Shown here in pieces: positions 1-7,497 of a DNA stretch of 64,000 nucleotides. Source of the DNA: Algoriphagus sp. (GTDB lineage Bacteria > Bacteroidota > Bacteroidia > Cytophagales > Cyclobacteriaceae); NCBI GenBank assembly GCA_029945945.1, contig JAQSDM010000013.1, positions 477,216 through 541,215 on the forward strand, given 5' to 3'. The notes under the pieces were generated by a model that was not told where the DNA came from, did no database searches, and was given only the letters and a program-made list of their open reading frames with translations. Positions within the stretch are counted from its first letter, which is position 1. The number at the start of each line of letters is the position of its first letter. Position numbers and translations under genes: made by a program.

Positions 1-877
1 TTTTACCTCTTTCTACCAGGATTCCTACATCTTCCAAGCCGATGTTTTCCAGGTTGGAAACCACCCCTACTGCGGAAAGAACGATATCGCATTCGATGAC
101 TTCTTCACCTTTGGCTGATTTCACCGTCACTTTGCAACCTTCTCCTTTAGTATCCACCGCCGTAACTTCAGCAGAGGTCATGATTTTCATTCCTGCCTTT
201 TTGTAGATTTTTTCCAAAGCTTTTGAAACTTCTTCATCCTCCACAGGCACGATTCGATCCAAAAATTCAACGATAGTAACTTCAGTTCCGATAGAAGAAT
301 AGAAATAAGCGAATTCAACTCCGATGGCACCGGAACCTACCACAACCATTTTCTTTGGCTGCTTTTCCAAGGTCATTGCCTTGCGGTAACCGATGATCTT
401 CTTGTCGTCAATTTTTACAGCCGGAAGCTCGCGAGCTCTTGCGCCTGTAGCGATGATGATATTATCTGCGGAATAAACCGTCTTTTTACCTTCTTTATCA
501 GAAACCTCAACCTTTTTGCCCGGCTGGATTTTTCCCCAACCTACAAGGATCTCGATTTTATTCTTCTTCATCAGGAAGCTTACTCCCTTGCTCATTCCGT
601 CTGCAACTCCGCGGCTTCTTTTGACCATTCCGGTGAAATCAGCTTCGGCACCTTTTACTGTGATTCCGTAATCGGCAGCATGCTGGATGTATTCAAAAAC
701 CTGTGCGCTTTTCAGCAAAGCTTTGGTCGGGATACAACCCCAGTTGAGGCAAATACCCCCTAGCTCTTCAGCTTCCACGATAGCGGTTTTCAGACCGAGT
801 TGAGAGGCACGAATCGCAGCTACATAACCACCGGGACCACTGCCCACTACGATCAAGTCAAATTTTGTCGAAGACAT
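1..877 (-). CDS. lpd: Dihydrolipoyl dehydrogenase (E3), C-terminus cut off by window edge
   Basis: FAD flavoprotein that reoxidises dihydrolipoamide in the 2-oxoacid dehydrogenase complexes and glycine cleavage system, in the cytoplasm. About 292 N-terminal residues are present of the usual 460-470. Translation of the reverse strand gives the FAD Rossmann motif GSGPGG at residues 12-17, the redox disulfide motif CLNWGC (Cys43, Cys48) followed by IPTK, an ATG box (IIATGARAR), and the NAD-binding motif VVGSGAIGVEFA. The start is an ATG at 877 beginning MSSTKFDLIVVG. It is transcribed away from fabG and runs off the left edge, so partners beyond the edge cannot be seen. The family call is secure; which complex it serves is not visible. 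Confidence 0.95.
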   Translation of the reverse strand, partial: MSSTKFDLIVVGSGPGGYVAAIRASQLGLKTAIVEAEELGGICLNWGCIPTKALLKSAQVFEYIQHAADYGITVKGAEADFTGMVKRSRGVADGMSKGVSFLMKKNKIEILVGWGKIQPGKKVEVSDKEGKKTVYSADNIIIATGARARELPAVKIDDKKIIGYRKAMTLEKQPKKMVVVGSGAIGVEFAYFYSSIGTEVTIVEFLDRIVPVEDEEVSKALEKIYKKAGMKIMTSAEVTAVDTKGEGCKVTVKSAKGEEVIECDIVLSAVGVVSNLENIGLEDVGILVERGK

Positions 878-1140
878 ATCTAAATCTTGTTTGATAACGA
901 ATTGAAACTCCGCAAAAATAGGCCTTTTGCCTTCAGAAAAAAATTCGTCCACATATCCTGCTCAGGCTTAAAAATAGGGTTTCCAATGAAATTTGAAGGA
1001 AAAATAGAATAGTATTTTCCAGATCAATAGATTCTTAGAATAAAATATCTAGCAATGTATAAATGCCAGATTATTAAAGTTGTAAATATGGAAAAAGCAG
1101 GTGTTTTCAACTTTGACCGCGAAAGTTTTGGCTTTTTTTC

Positions 1141-1148
1141 TAATTTTG
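1141..1148 (+). promoter_or_regulatory. Candidate -7 element of the fabG promoter
   Basis: TAATTTTG matches the Bacteroidota -7 consensus TAnnTTTG and lies 22 bases before the fabG start. The nearest upstream TTTG (1112-1115) is 25 bases away, longer than the usual spacing of about 20, so the match is incomplete. The rest of the 293-base gap between lpd and fabG is AT-rich, with no other recognisable element. Confidence 0.35.
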
Positions 1149-1170
1149 GCCACACAAAATTCTAAACTCA

Positions 1171-1917
1171 ATGGGATTACTTTCAGGAAAAACGGCCTTG
1201 ATCACCGGCGCTTCTAAAGGCATCGGTCGCGCAATTGCAATCAGATATGCTCAGGAAGGCGCAAATGTCGCTTTTACTTTTTTGTCCAGTGTGGAAAAAG
1301 GCCAGGCGCTTGAAGCGGAATTGGCTGCTTTTGGCATCAAAGCCAAAGGCTACCGCTCGGATGCATCTGACTTCAAAGCTGCTGAAGAATTAGTCAATAA
1401 TGTGGTGGCTGAATTTGGCGGACTGGATATTCTGGTCAACAATGCCGGAATCACGCGAGACAATCTCCTGATGAGAATGACTGAAGAAGCCTGGGACGAA
1501 GTAATCGGAATCAACCTGAAGTCTTGTTTCAATACCGTAAAAGCGGTGACTCGCACGATGATGAAAGCAAAATCCGGCTCGATCATCAATATCACTTCCG
1601 TAGTCGGAATCAAAGGCAACGCCGGTCAGGCGAATTATGCTGCTTCGAAAGCCGGAATCATAGGATTCACAAAGTCAATCGCTTTGGAGCTTGGTTCCAG
1701 GAACATCCGATCCAATGCTGTCGCACCAGGATTTATCGAAACTGAAATGACTGCGGTGCTGGATGAAAAAACAGTCCAAGGTTGGAGAGATGGAATCCCG
1801 ATGAAGCGGGGAGGTCAGCCGGAAGAAGTGGCGAATGCCTGCGTATTCCTGGGTTCAGACCTAAGCAGCTACATCTCCGGACAGGTGATCCAGGTGGATG
1901 GAGCAATGTTGACTTAA
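1171..1917 (+). CDS. fabG: 3-oxoacyl-[acyl-carrier-protein] reductase (SDR family)
   Basis: NADPH-dependent reduction of 3-oxoacyl-ACP in type II fatty acid synthesis. This is a classical short-chain dehydrogenase of 248 aa, the normal length. Visible motifs are the cofactor loop TGASKGIG (residues 12-19), NNAG (90-93), the active-site Asn115 in GINLKS, Ser143, and the YAASK motif with Tyr156 and Lys160. The C-terminal segment SSYISGQVIQVDGAMLT is typical of FabG. It stands alone, divergent from lpd and followed by a hairpin terminator. A paralogous SDR with another 3-oxo substrate cannot be fully excluded, but the match to FabG is close along the whole length. Confidence 0.92.
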   Translation: MGLLSGKTALITGASKGIGRAIAIRYAQEGANVAFTFLSSVEKGQALEAELAAFGIKAKGYRSDASDFKAAEELVNNVVAEFGGLDILVNNAGITRDNLLMRMTEEAWDEVIGINLKSCFNTVKAVTRTMMKAKSGSIINITSVVGIKGNAGQANYAASKAGIIGFTKSIALELGSRNIRSNAVAPGFIETEMTAVLDEKTVQGWRDGIPMKRGGQPEEVANACVFLGSDLSSYISGQVIQVDGAMLT

Positions 1918-1937
1918 ATCACGAATTACGAAATAGG

Positions 1938-1975
1938 AGCGGCTGGAGTGATTTGGCCGCTTTTTCTTTTTTCCC
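1938..1975 (+). terminator. Rho-independent terminator of fabG
   Basis: AGCGGC (1938-1943) pairs with GCCGCT (1956-1961) around a 12-base loop and is followed by a T-rich tract. It lies 20 bases after the fabG stop. Confidence 0.7.
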
Positions 1976-1988
1976 GCATTTTCATCTT

Positions 1989-2032
1989 AACACAAACCCC
2001 TGACAATCTTAAATCCGTCAGGGGTTTGTGTT
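1989..2032. terminator. Second hairpin after fabG, 16 bp stem
   Basis: A perfect 16 bp stem (1989-2004 with 2017-2032, core AACCCCTGAC/GTCAGGGGTT) has a 12-base loop. The AT-rich arms flank the GC core as in a bidirectional terminator. It may be a back-up terminator for fabG. Confidence 0.5.
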
Positions 2033-2316
2033 TTAAGGCCTTCGAGCTTTTTTAACCTCAAAAGTCAAACGATAGTCTGAAGAGATTCAGCCGTTTTTTT
2101 GTTTCAAACCTTGACTTGGGTAAAACCATAGCAATTAATTCCTACTTCCACTTTTATAAACTCTTAAAGATTTTTCTTGACTAGAAATGATATTCTGGAG
2201 TAAAAACATCCTTAAATATTTTTTCAAATAATTGAAAATCAAAACAATCCAGATACACAATTCATTTCGTATGTAAATTTTCCTTTTATCAATTAACAAT
2301 CTTAACTCATTATTCA
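2033..2316. other. AT-rich intergenic region before the CHRD gene, nothing clear seen
   Basis: This is the remainder of the 399-base gap between fabG and the CHRD lipoprotein gene. It is strongly AT-rich near its right end. I see no tRNA, convincing TAnnTTTG promoter, or repeat in it; the leftward open frame here has no protein-like composition. Confidence 0.5.
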
Positions 2317-3279
2317 ATGAAAAATTCTTTTAAAAAATTCGTGGGGCTTGCTTTTTTGGCGTTAACCGCCATAAGCTGCCAAAATTATCAGGAAGAAACT
2401 CCTCTGATGGATCCACTCAAAGCAGAGGAAGGTATGGCCTCTGCCACTGATCCCAATGCCCGTAAAGGAAATCTTCCGGAATATGGTGCTTTCCTGATCG
2501 GTACGGAGGAAATTCCTAGTGTTGTTTCACCTGGATCAGGTGCTGCTCGCATCACCGAAATAGATGGCAATACGTTAAAATTTGAGATTAGAGTAGCAAA
2601 TACTACGGGGATTTTATTTGCGCACCTCCACAAAGCTCCCGCCGGGTCCAATGGCGGTGTAGTGGTCACATTGATCCCATCACAAAGTCCTTCTCCTCTT
2701 TCCAACGGTTTAATTGCTGAAGGCATAATCGATGCATCGATGTTATCCGGATCACTTGCAGGTAAGTCAATAGCGGATCTAGTAAAGGAATTAGAAACGG
2801 GTAAAATCTATGTAAATGTACATACTTCCGCCAATCAGAGTGGGGAACTTCGAGGTCAGGTAAGTATGATTCAAGCAAATGATAATATAAACTATGGAGC
2901 TAAATTGTCTGGTTCAAATGAAGTTCCGGCTGTACTTTCATCAGGATCAGGAGTGGCAAAATTTAACTTTTCACCAGATGGAATGGCTGCATCTTTCCAA
3001 GTAAACGTGGATGGTATAGCTGATGTGAGATTTTCTCATATCCACTTTGCGAAAGCAGGCACAAATGGAGGCGTAGTCTATACTTTAAGAATGGATAAAG
3101 TGGCCGGACCAGTCTCCGGGATTTATGCAAAAGGTGAAATCATGCCGATGAAATTTTCTGGACAATTGCTAGGCGGAGATTTATTTATTCTTCGTGAGGC
3201 TTTCCGCACAGGAAATGCATATGTGAATGTGCATACAGATAAATTCCCAGGAGGAGAATTAAGAGGACAGATAAATTGA
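2317..3279 (+). CDS. Lipoprotein with two CHRD domains
   Basis: Secreted lipoprotein: an SPII signal peptide ends at LTAISC, so the mature protein would start at the lipid-anchored Cys. Two tandem CHRD domains follow, at about residues 55-180 and 190-318. Each has the pattern of an opening strand (FLIGTEEIPSVVSPGSG; KLSGSNEVPAVLSSGSG), a central H-x-H-x-A/G segment (AHLHKAP; SHIHFAK), and a closing YVNVHT...GELRGQ. CHRD was named from chordin; its bacterial function is not established, so only an extracytoplasmic location can be proposed. The gene stands alone, with its own terminator shared with pruA. Confidence 0.88.
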   Translation: MKNSFKKFVGLAFLALTAISCQNYQEETPLMDPLKAEEGMASATDPNARKGNLPEYGAFLIGTEEIPSVVSPGSGAARITEIDGNTLKFEIRVANTTGILFAHLHKAPAGSNGGVVVTLIPSQSPSPLSNGLIAEGIIDASMLSGSLAGKSIADLVKELETGKIYVNVHTSANQSGELRGQVSMIQANDNINYGAKLSGSNEVPAVLSSGSGVAKFNFSPDGMAASFQVNVDGIADVRFSHIHFAKAGTNGGVVYTLRMDKVAGPVSGIYAKGEIMPMKFSGQLLGGDLFILREAFRTGNAYVNVHTDKFPGGELRGQIN

Positions 3280-3298
3280 ATTGTTTGTTACCCGGAGT

Positions 3299-3328
3299 AA
3301 AAAAGGCCAGCTTTCGCTGGCCTTTTTT
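3299..3328. terminator. Bidirectional terminator between CHRD gene and pruA
   Basis: AAAAGGCCAGC (3301-3311) pairs perfectly with GCTGGCCTTTT (3316-3326) around TTTC. It has a T-run on the right and an A-run on the left, so it can serve both convergent genes. Confidence 0.85.
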
Positions 3329-3370
3329 GTTGTAGAAAAGTTTAAAAACATTAGTGCTCCAAAGGTTGGA

Positions 3371-5008
3371 TTAAAGATCCTTCTCCAAAAACGGATATCG
3401 ATAATCCACCGGCGACACAAAGGTCTCTTTGATCGTACGAGGAGAAACCCATCGAAGCAAGTTGATCATTGACCCGGCTTTGTCATTGGTACCGGATGCT
3501 CTTGCTCCGCCAAATGGCTGCTGTCCAACCACTGCTCCGGTGGGTTTATCATTGATATAGAAGTTGCCGGCAGCATTTTTCAATTTTTGCGTTGCAAACT
3601 CAATCGCATATCGATCCTGAGAGAAAATGGCACCAGTCAACGCATAAGGTGAAGTCTTATCCACCAATTCCAAGGCTTCTTCGAAATGATCCTCATGATA
3701 CACATAGATCGATAAAACCGGACCAAAAATCTCCTCGCACATCGTTGTGTACATCGGGTCTTTGGTGAGGATCACGGTTGGCTCGATGAAGTAGCCTTTC
3801 GATTTATCGCAATTTCCCCCGGCGATGATTTCCACCGTTGGATTTGCTTTTGCATCTGCGATGTATTTGGCGATTTTATCAAATGATTTCTCGTCAATTA
3901 CGGCATTGATGAAATTGGTGAAATCTTCCGTTCCACCCATTTTCATGTCTGCAAGATCTACCAGCATGTATTTTTTCACATCCTCCCAAATATTGGAAGG
4001 AATGTAAGCACGGGAAGCTGCAGAGCATTTTTGGCCCTGATATTCAAAAGAGCCTCTCACCAAACCGACGGCAACAGCTCTTGGATTGGCTGACTTATGA
4101 GCGATTACAAAGTCTTTTCCGCCGGTCTCACCTACTATTCTCGGATAGGATTTGTAGCGAGTGATATTTTCACCAATTGTCTTCCAAACATGCTGAAATA
4201 CCCCAGTCGAACCTGTAAAGTGAATTCCTGCAAAATCAGGATGCTTGAAAATGATCTCTCCGGCAGTGGGTCCATCGACGTAGATCAGGTTGATCACCCC
4301 ATCAGGCACGCCTGCTTCTCTGAAAACTTCCATCAACACCTGTGCAGAATAAATCTGCGTGTAGGCAGGTTTCCAAACGATGGTATTTCCCATCATGGCT
4401 GCTGACGTAGGAAGATTTCCGGCAATCGCAGTGAAATTGAACGGTGTCAATGCAAACACAAAGCCTTCTAATGGACGCTGCTCAAGACGATTCCATACGC
4501 CGTTTCCGGAAACAGGAGGTTGCTGAGCATAGATCTCAGTCATGTATTTCACATTAAATCGGAGAAAATCGATGAACTCACAAGCCGCATCGATCTCAGC
4601 CTGCATGGCATTCTTGGATTGAGCCAGCATGGTAGCTGCATTTATTTTGGATCGATAAGGTCCTGCCAACAGATCCGCTGCCTTAAGAAAAATTGCCGCT
4701 CTTTGCTCCCAAGCCATATTTTCCCAAGCATACTTTGCTCCCAAAGCAGCATTGATCGCCTGCTCCACATGAGATGCATCGCCCTCATGGAAATGACCCA
4801 AAATATGCTGGTGATCATGAGGAGGTGACATCGGGCGAGTTTTCCCTGTTCTCACTTCCTCACTTCCAATGTACATCGGTACATCGATTTGGGTTGCGCG
4901 AGCATCTTTCAGCGCTTTTTGTAGTTCTTTTCGCTCGGGACTTCCCGGAGAATATGATTTTACCGGTTCGTTAACTGGGGCCGGTACGTTGAAAAATCCT
5001 TTTAACAT
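3371..5008 (-). CDS. pruA: L-glutamate gamma-semialdehyde dehydrogenase (1-pyrroline-5-carboxylate dehydrogenase)
   Basis: NAD-dependent oxidation of glutamate gamma-semialdehyde to glutamate, the second step of proline catabolism. The 545 aa fit the single-function PruA size of this phylum rather than the fused PutA. ALDH hallmarks are the FTPFNFTAIAGN substrate/cofactor region, ETGGKDF carrying the general-base Glu, and the catalytic Cys in YQGQKCSAASR; EEIFGPVLS lies near the C-terminus. The N-terminal segment with PPHDHQHILGHFH is typical of this subfamily. No proline dehydrogenase gene is next to it here. A strong candidate promoter (TATCTTTG) lies about 30 bases upstream. Confidence 0.93.
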   Translation of the reverse strand: MLKGFFNVPAPVNEPVKSYSPGSPERKELQKALKDARATQIDVPMYIGSEEVRTGKTRPMSPPHDHQHILGHFHEGDASHVEQAINAALGAKYAWENMAWEQRAAIFLKAADLLAGPYRSKINAATMLAQSKNAMQAEIDAACEFIDFLRFNVKYMTEIYAQQPPVSGNGVWNRLEQRPLEGFVFALTPFNFTAIAGNLPTSAAMMGNTIVWKPAYTQIYSAQVLMEVFREAGVPDGVINLIYVDGPTAGEIIFKHPDFAGIHFTGSTGVFQHVWKTIGENITRYKSYPRIVGETGGKDFVIAHKSANPRAVAVGLVRGSFEYQGQKCSAASRAYIPSNIWEDVKKYMLVDLADMKMGGTEDFTNFINAVIDEKSFDKIAKYIADAKANPTVEIIAGGNCDKSKGYFIEPTVILTKDPMYTTMCEEIFGPVLSIYVYHEDHFEEALELVDKTSPYALTGAIFSQDRYAIEFATQKLKNAAGNFYINDKPTGAVVGQQPFGGARASGTNDKAGSMINLLRWVSPRTIKETFVSPVDYRYPFLEKDL

Positions 5009-5038
5009 ACTATTTGGAGTTTATGTGATTCTGGTGGT

Positions 5039-5046
5039 CAAAGATA
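5039..5046 (-). promoter_or_regulatory. Candidate -7 element for pruA
   Basis: Read on the minus strand this is TATCTTTG, an exact match to the Bacteroidota -7 consensus TAnnTTTG, 30 bases before the pruA start. No good TTTG is found at the expected -33 distance. Confidence 0.5.
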
Positions 5047-5091
5047 AGCCAAAGCCTCGGATTGGATAATGATTTGGAAGACAAAAGACGA

Positions 5092-5787
5092 TCAAAGAAG
5101 CGCTTCCAATTCTTTCAAATGAGAAATCGTATAGGTTGGTTTGAGTTCGATTTCTTTTCCTTCAGGATTGAAAAACACCTGATCGATAGCTGCTCGCTGA
5201 GCTCCGAGAATATCGGAAGCCGGATTATCCCCGATCATCAGGCAGTGCTCGGCATGAGTCTTTAACTGATCCATCGCATGATAGAAAATCCTTGGGTCAG
5301 GTTTTTTATAGCCTGTAGTCTCGGAGGTCACGACCAGATCAAAGTAGATATCAAGTCCCGATGAACCCATCTTTTTTGCCTGGGATTCATTGAATCCATT
5401 GGTGATGACATGTAGCTTATATTTTTCCCGAAGGTAATTCAGGATCTCTTTTGAATAGGGCAAAACATGAGGTTTGGAAGAAGTCCTGCCCATAAAATCT
5501 TCTTCGAAAGGTGCAGGAACTGCATTTTCTGAAGAACCTGCGTGAGCAAAAATCCTTCTGAATCGCTCCCTTCGAAGGTTTTCTTTATCGATTTTGCCCA
5601 CATTGTACCAATCCCAAAGCTGGAAATTGATATGATGGAAAGAGGAGAAGAATTGCTCGAAAGTGGGAATACCAAGTTCCTCTAACTTATAAATCTGATA
5701 CAATTCTGAAAGTGACTCGGTGACATTTCGATCGTAATCCCAAAGTGTGTGGTCCAGGTCGAAAAAGATGTGTTGGTAAGTTTTCAA
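5092..5787 (-). CDS. YjjG-family noncanonical pyrimidine nucleotidase (HAD superfamily)
   Basis: HAD phosphatase expected to dephosphorylate nucleoside monophosphates, including noncanonical pyrimidine nucleotides (known for YjjG). Motif I is FFDLDHTLWDYD (residues 9-20, nucleophile Asp11); motif II is the Thr in VITNGF; motif III is the Lys in GYKKPDPRIF; motif IV is MIGDNPASDILGA. The length of 231 aa fits. The ArsR-like gene ends 6 bases upstream of the start, so the two are probably cotranscribed. The general HAD call is certain, the YjjG subfamily likely, the physiological substrate inferred. Confidence 0.88.
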   Translation of the reverse strand: MKTYQHIFFDLDHTLWDYDRNVTESLSELYQIYKLEELGIPTFEQFFSSFHHINFQLWDWYNVGKIDKENLRRERFRRIFAHAGSSENAVPAPFEEDFMGRTSSKPHVLPYSKEILNYLREKYKLHVITNGFNESQAKKMGSSGLDIYFDLVVTSETTGYKKPDPRIFYHAMDQLKTHAEHCLMIGDNPASDILGAQRAAIDQVFFNPEGKEIELKPTYTISHLKELEALL

Positions 5788-5793
5788 GTTTAA

Positions 5794-6177
5794 TTAGCGT
5801 CTGTACTGATTATTCTGAATTTTATTGATAGCAAGCTCTCTGTTGGATTTCAGGATTTCGTAGGTCTCCTGATCCTTGATGAGGCTTGGGTCTTTTTGTA
5901 TAAACTTGAAAATCTGCTGAATGATTTCAATGTATTCCTCCAGGATGTAATAAAACATCCATTGGTCGACTCTTCGGCTTCCCAGCAGTCCTGCGTTTTT
6001 GAGATAAATCAGGTGTCTGCTTGTTTTGGTTTGGGTGAAATCCAAAATATGCTCCACATCCGAAATGCTCAGTTCTTTATTTAGCATTAGTAAATGGATG
6101 ATCCGAACCCTGGGTTCTTCAGAGAGAGCCTTGAAAATTCGAAGGCCGTAGTTCAAACTGATATTTTTTAAGCGCAT
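5794..6177 (-). CDS. ArsR-family winged-helix transcriptional regulator
   Basis: DNA-binding protein of 127 aa with a compact winged helix. Helices at about residues 10-30 (LRIFKALSEEPRVRIIHLLM) precede the recognition region LSISDVEHILDFTQTKTSRHLIYLKNAGLL and a wing with SRRVDQWMFYYIL. Metal-binding Cys/His clusters typical of metal-sensing ArsR proteins are not seen, so the signal is unknown. The gene is directly upstream of the YjjG-type nucleotidase (6-base gap), suggesting one transcript. Family call good, target genes unknown. Confidence 0.85.
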   Translation of the reverse strand: MRLKNISLNYGLRIFKALSEEPRVRIIHLLMLNKELSISDVEHILDFTQTKTSRHLIYLKNAGLLGSRRVDQWMFYYILEEYIEIIQQIFKFIQKDPSLIKDQETYEILKSNRELAINKIQNNQYRR

Positions 6178-6287
6178 TTGTAAGTTTTAACTCAGTTTAT
6201 GCTAATGATAAAAAAAATTCAGCCGAAATTAGACTATAATCGCATCCGATTAAGCAACCATTGCCAGTTCTATAAGTTTATTTACTT

Positions 6288-6935
6288 GTGAAGCACTCAT
6301 TTCTATATAGATCCGCACTTATTTTCCTTTTGGGTTTTATTTTTTCGATCCAACTGGCGAAAGCTCAGGATACCCGTGAAAAAAAGGTTATCCAATTGTC
6401 AGGTATTATTCTGAATTCGGATAGCACGGATGCGGTTCCGGGAGTAAATATTTATGTGCCAAAGAAAGGACGAGGAACAGCCAGCGGACGATTTGGATAT
6501 TTTTCGATGCCTGTTTTGGAAGGTGACAGCGTTGTGTTCACTTTCATAGGATTGAAAAAACAGTCATTCAAAGTTCCTGATGTTGTCGAAAATGATCGGA
6601 TCAGTTTGATTTTGACGATGGAGGTGGATGAGATTGCCTTGGCAGAAATAGAGGTAATGCCTTATCCTACCGAGGAGGAATTCAAGCAGGCAATTATTGC
6701 AATGAACGTAGTGGATCCGATGTCTATCAGCCGGGCGAATATGAGTCCGGAAATGCTACTAAGATGGGCTGAACAAATGCCTGCCTCCGGCAATGAGAAC
6801 TTCAGGTCATTCCAACAAGGTCAAATGATTCAAAATCAAGATTTGTACGGCCCTAGACCATTGAGACTTTTAGATCCATTTGCCTGGTCACAATTCATCC
6901 GATCCATCAAGCGAGGCGATCTGAAGAGCAAGTAG
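6288..6935 (+). CDS. Secreted protein with CarboxypepD_reg-like domain
   Basis: Starts at GTG (6288) with a Sec signal peptide (hydrophobic ALIFLLGFIFSIQLAKA, then AQD). Residues about 35-115 form a carboxypeptidase-regulatory-like beta-sandwich, seen as VIQLSGIILNSDSTDAVPGVNIYV ... GRFGYFSMPV ... VVFTFIGLKKQSF, the pattern also found at the N-terminus of TonB-dependent receptors. Residues 115-215 contain no known domain. There is no beta-barrel, so this is a stand-alone periplasmic or surface protein of unknown role. It is divergent from the ArsR gene. No terminator is seen before the inverted repeat at 6961. Confidence 0.8.
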   Translation: MKHSFLYRSALIFLLGFIFSIQLAKAQDTREKKVIQLSGIILNSDSTDAVPGVNIYVPKKGRGTASGRFGYFSMPVLEGDSVVFTFIGLKKQSFKVPDVVENDRISLILTMEVDEIALAEIEVMPYPTEEEFKQAIIAMNVVDPMSISRANMSPEMLLRWAEQMPASGNENFRSFQQGQMIQNQDLYGPRPLRLLDPFAWSQFIRSIKRGDLKSK

Positions 6936-6960
6936 CCCTTTAGGAATAGAAGGTTTTTAT

Positions 6961-6985
6961 CTCCCGCAGAGGCGCGGAGGCGCAG
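6961..6985 (+). repeat. Left inverted repeat flanking GxxExxY gene
   Basis: 25-base GC-rich sequence containing GCAGAGGCGCGGAGGCGCAG. Its inverted partner is 7438-7462, with two mismatches. Confidence 0.85.
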
Positions 6986-7042
6986 TTTTTTTTATTTATT
7001 TATCCGCTGTTGGAATTATTTTCAATAAATATTTTTTTTCAT

Positions 7043-7423
7043 ATGCATGAAAATGAAATCTCTAAAGAAGTAGTAGACACTGCTTTTAAAATCTACCAAA
7101 AATTAGGACCTGGACTTTTGGAGTCAGTATATGAAGGGATTTTTGCATATGAATTAAGAGCTCGTGGATTTGAGGTGAAAACTCAGGTAATTATCCCGGT
7201 TGTTTGGAATGAAATTACTTTGGATCAAGGATTTCGAGCAGACTTAATAGTAAATGATAAAGTTTTGATCGAATTAAAATCGGTGGAATATCTCCTTCCA
7301 GTTCACCCCAAACAAGTAAAAACCTATTTGAAATTAACAGGATTAAGACTTGGTATCCTGATCAATTTCAATGAGGATAGACTTCTTGACGGGATAAAAA
7401 GAGTAGTAAATGGATTGACCTAA
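7043..7423 (+). CDS. GxxExxY protein (PD-(D/E)XK nuclease-like)
   Basis: 126 aa from the ATG at 7043; an in-frame TTG at 7010 would add 11 poorly conserved residues and is less likely. The family signature G-x-x-E-x-x-Y is present as GLLESVY. A PD-(D/E)XK-like core follows: FRADLIVNDKVLIELKSV gives the Asp and the E-x-K, then a helix HPKQVKTYLKLTG and a strand GILINFN. Members are suspected nucleases, but no activity is established for the family as far as I know. It stands alone between inverted repeats, with AT-rich flanks, suggesting a selfish or mobile cassette rather than a host pathway gene. Confidence 0.88.
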   Translation: MHENEISKEVVDTAFKIYQKLGPGLLESVYEGIFAYELRARGFEVKTQVIIPVVWNEITLDQGFRADLIVNDKVLIELKSVEYLLPVHPKQVKTYLKLTGLRLGILINFNEDRLLDGIKRVVNGLT

Positions 7424-7437
7424 TTCAATTAAAATCT

Positions 7438-7462
7438 TTGCGCCTTCGCGCCTCTGCGGGAG
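7438..7462 (-). repeat. Right inverted repeat flanking GxxExxY gene
   Basis: Inverted partner of 6961-6985; 23 of 25 bases match. It begins 15 bases after the GxxExxY stop codon. Confidence 0.85.
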
Positions 7463-7497
7463 AAATTCTTAGCCCCGTGGCGAGAAACTTTATCTCG

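Larger units (their letters stand above)
6961..7462. mobile_element. Possible small mobile unit: GxxExxY gene between 25-base inverted repeats
   Basis: The left repeat (6961-6985) and the reverse complement of the right repeat (7438-7462) agree at 23 of 25 positions; both contain CTCCCGCAGAGGCGCG. They enclose one gene and AT-rich spacers. The repeats are much more GC-rich than the surrounding DNA. No transposase is present and no clear target-site duplication is visible outside the repeats, so mobility is inferred only from the arrangement. Confidence 0.5.

Noticed and set aside
7010..7042. TTG start that would lengthen the GxxExxY protein by 11 residues
   Set aside because: The added residues are AT-driven (Phe/Ile-rich), and the family normally starts shortly before the ISKEVVDTAF segment, which fits the ATG at 7043.
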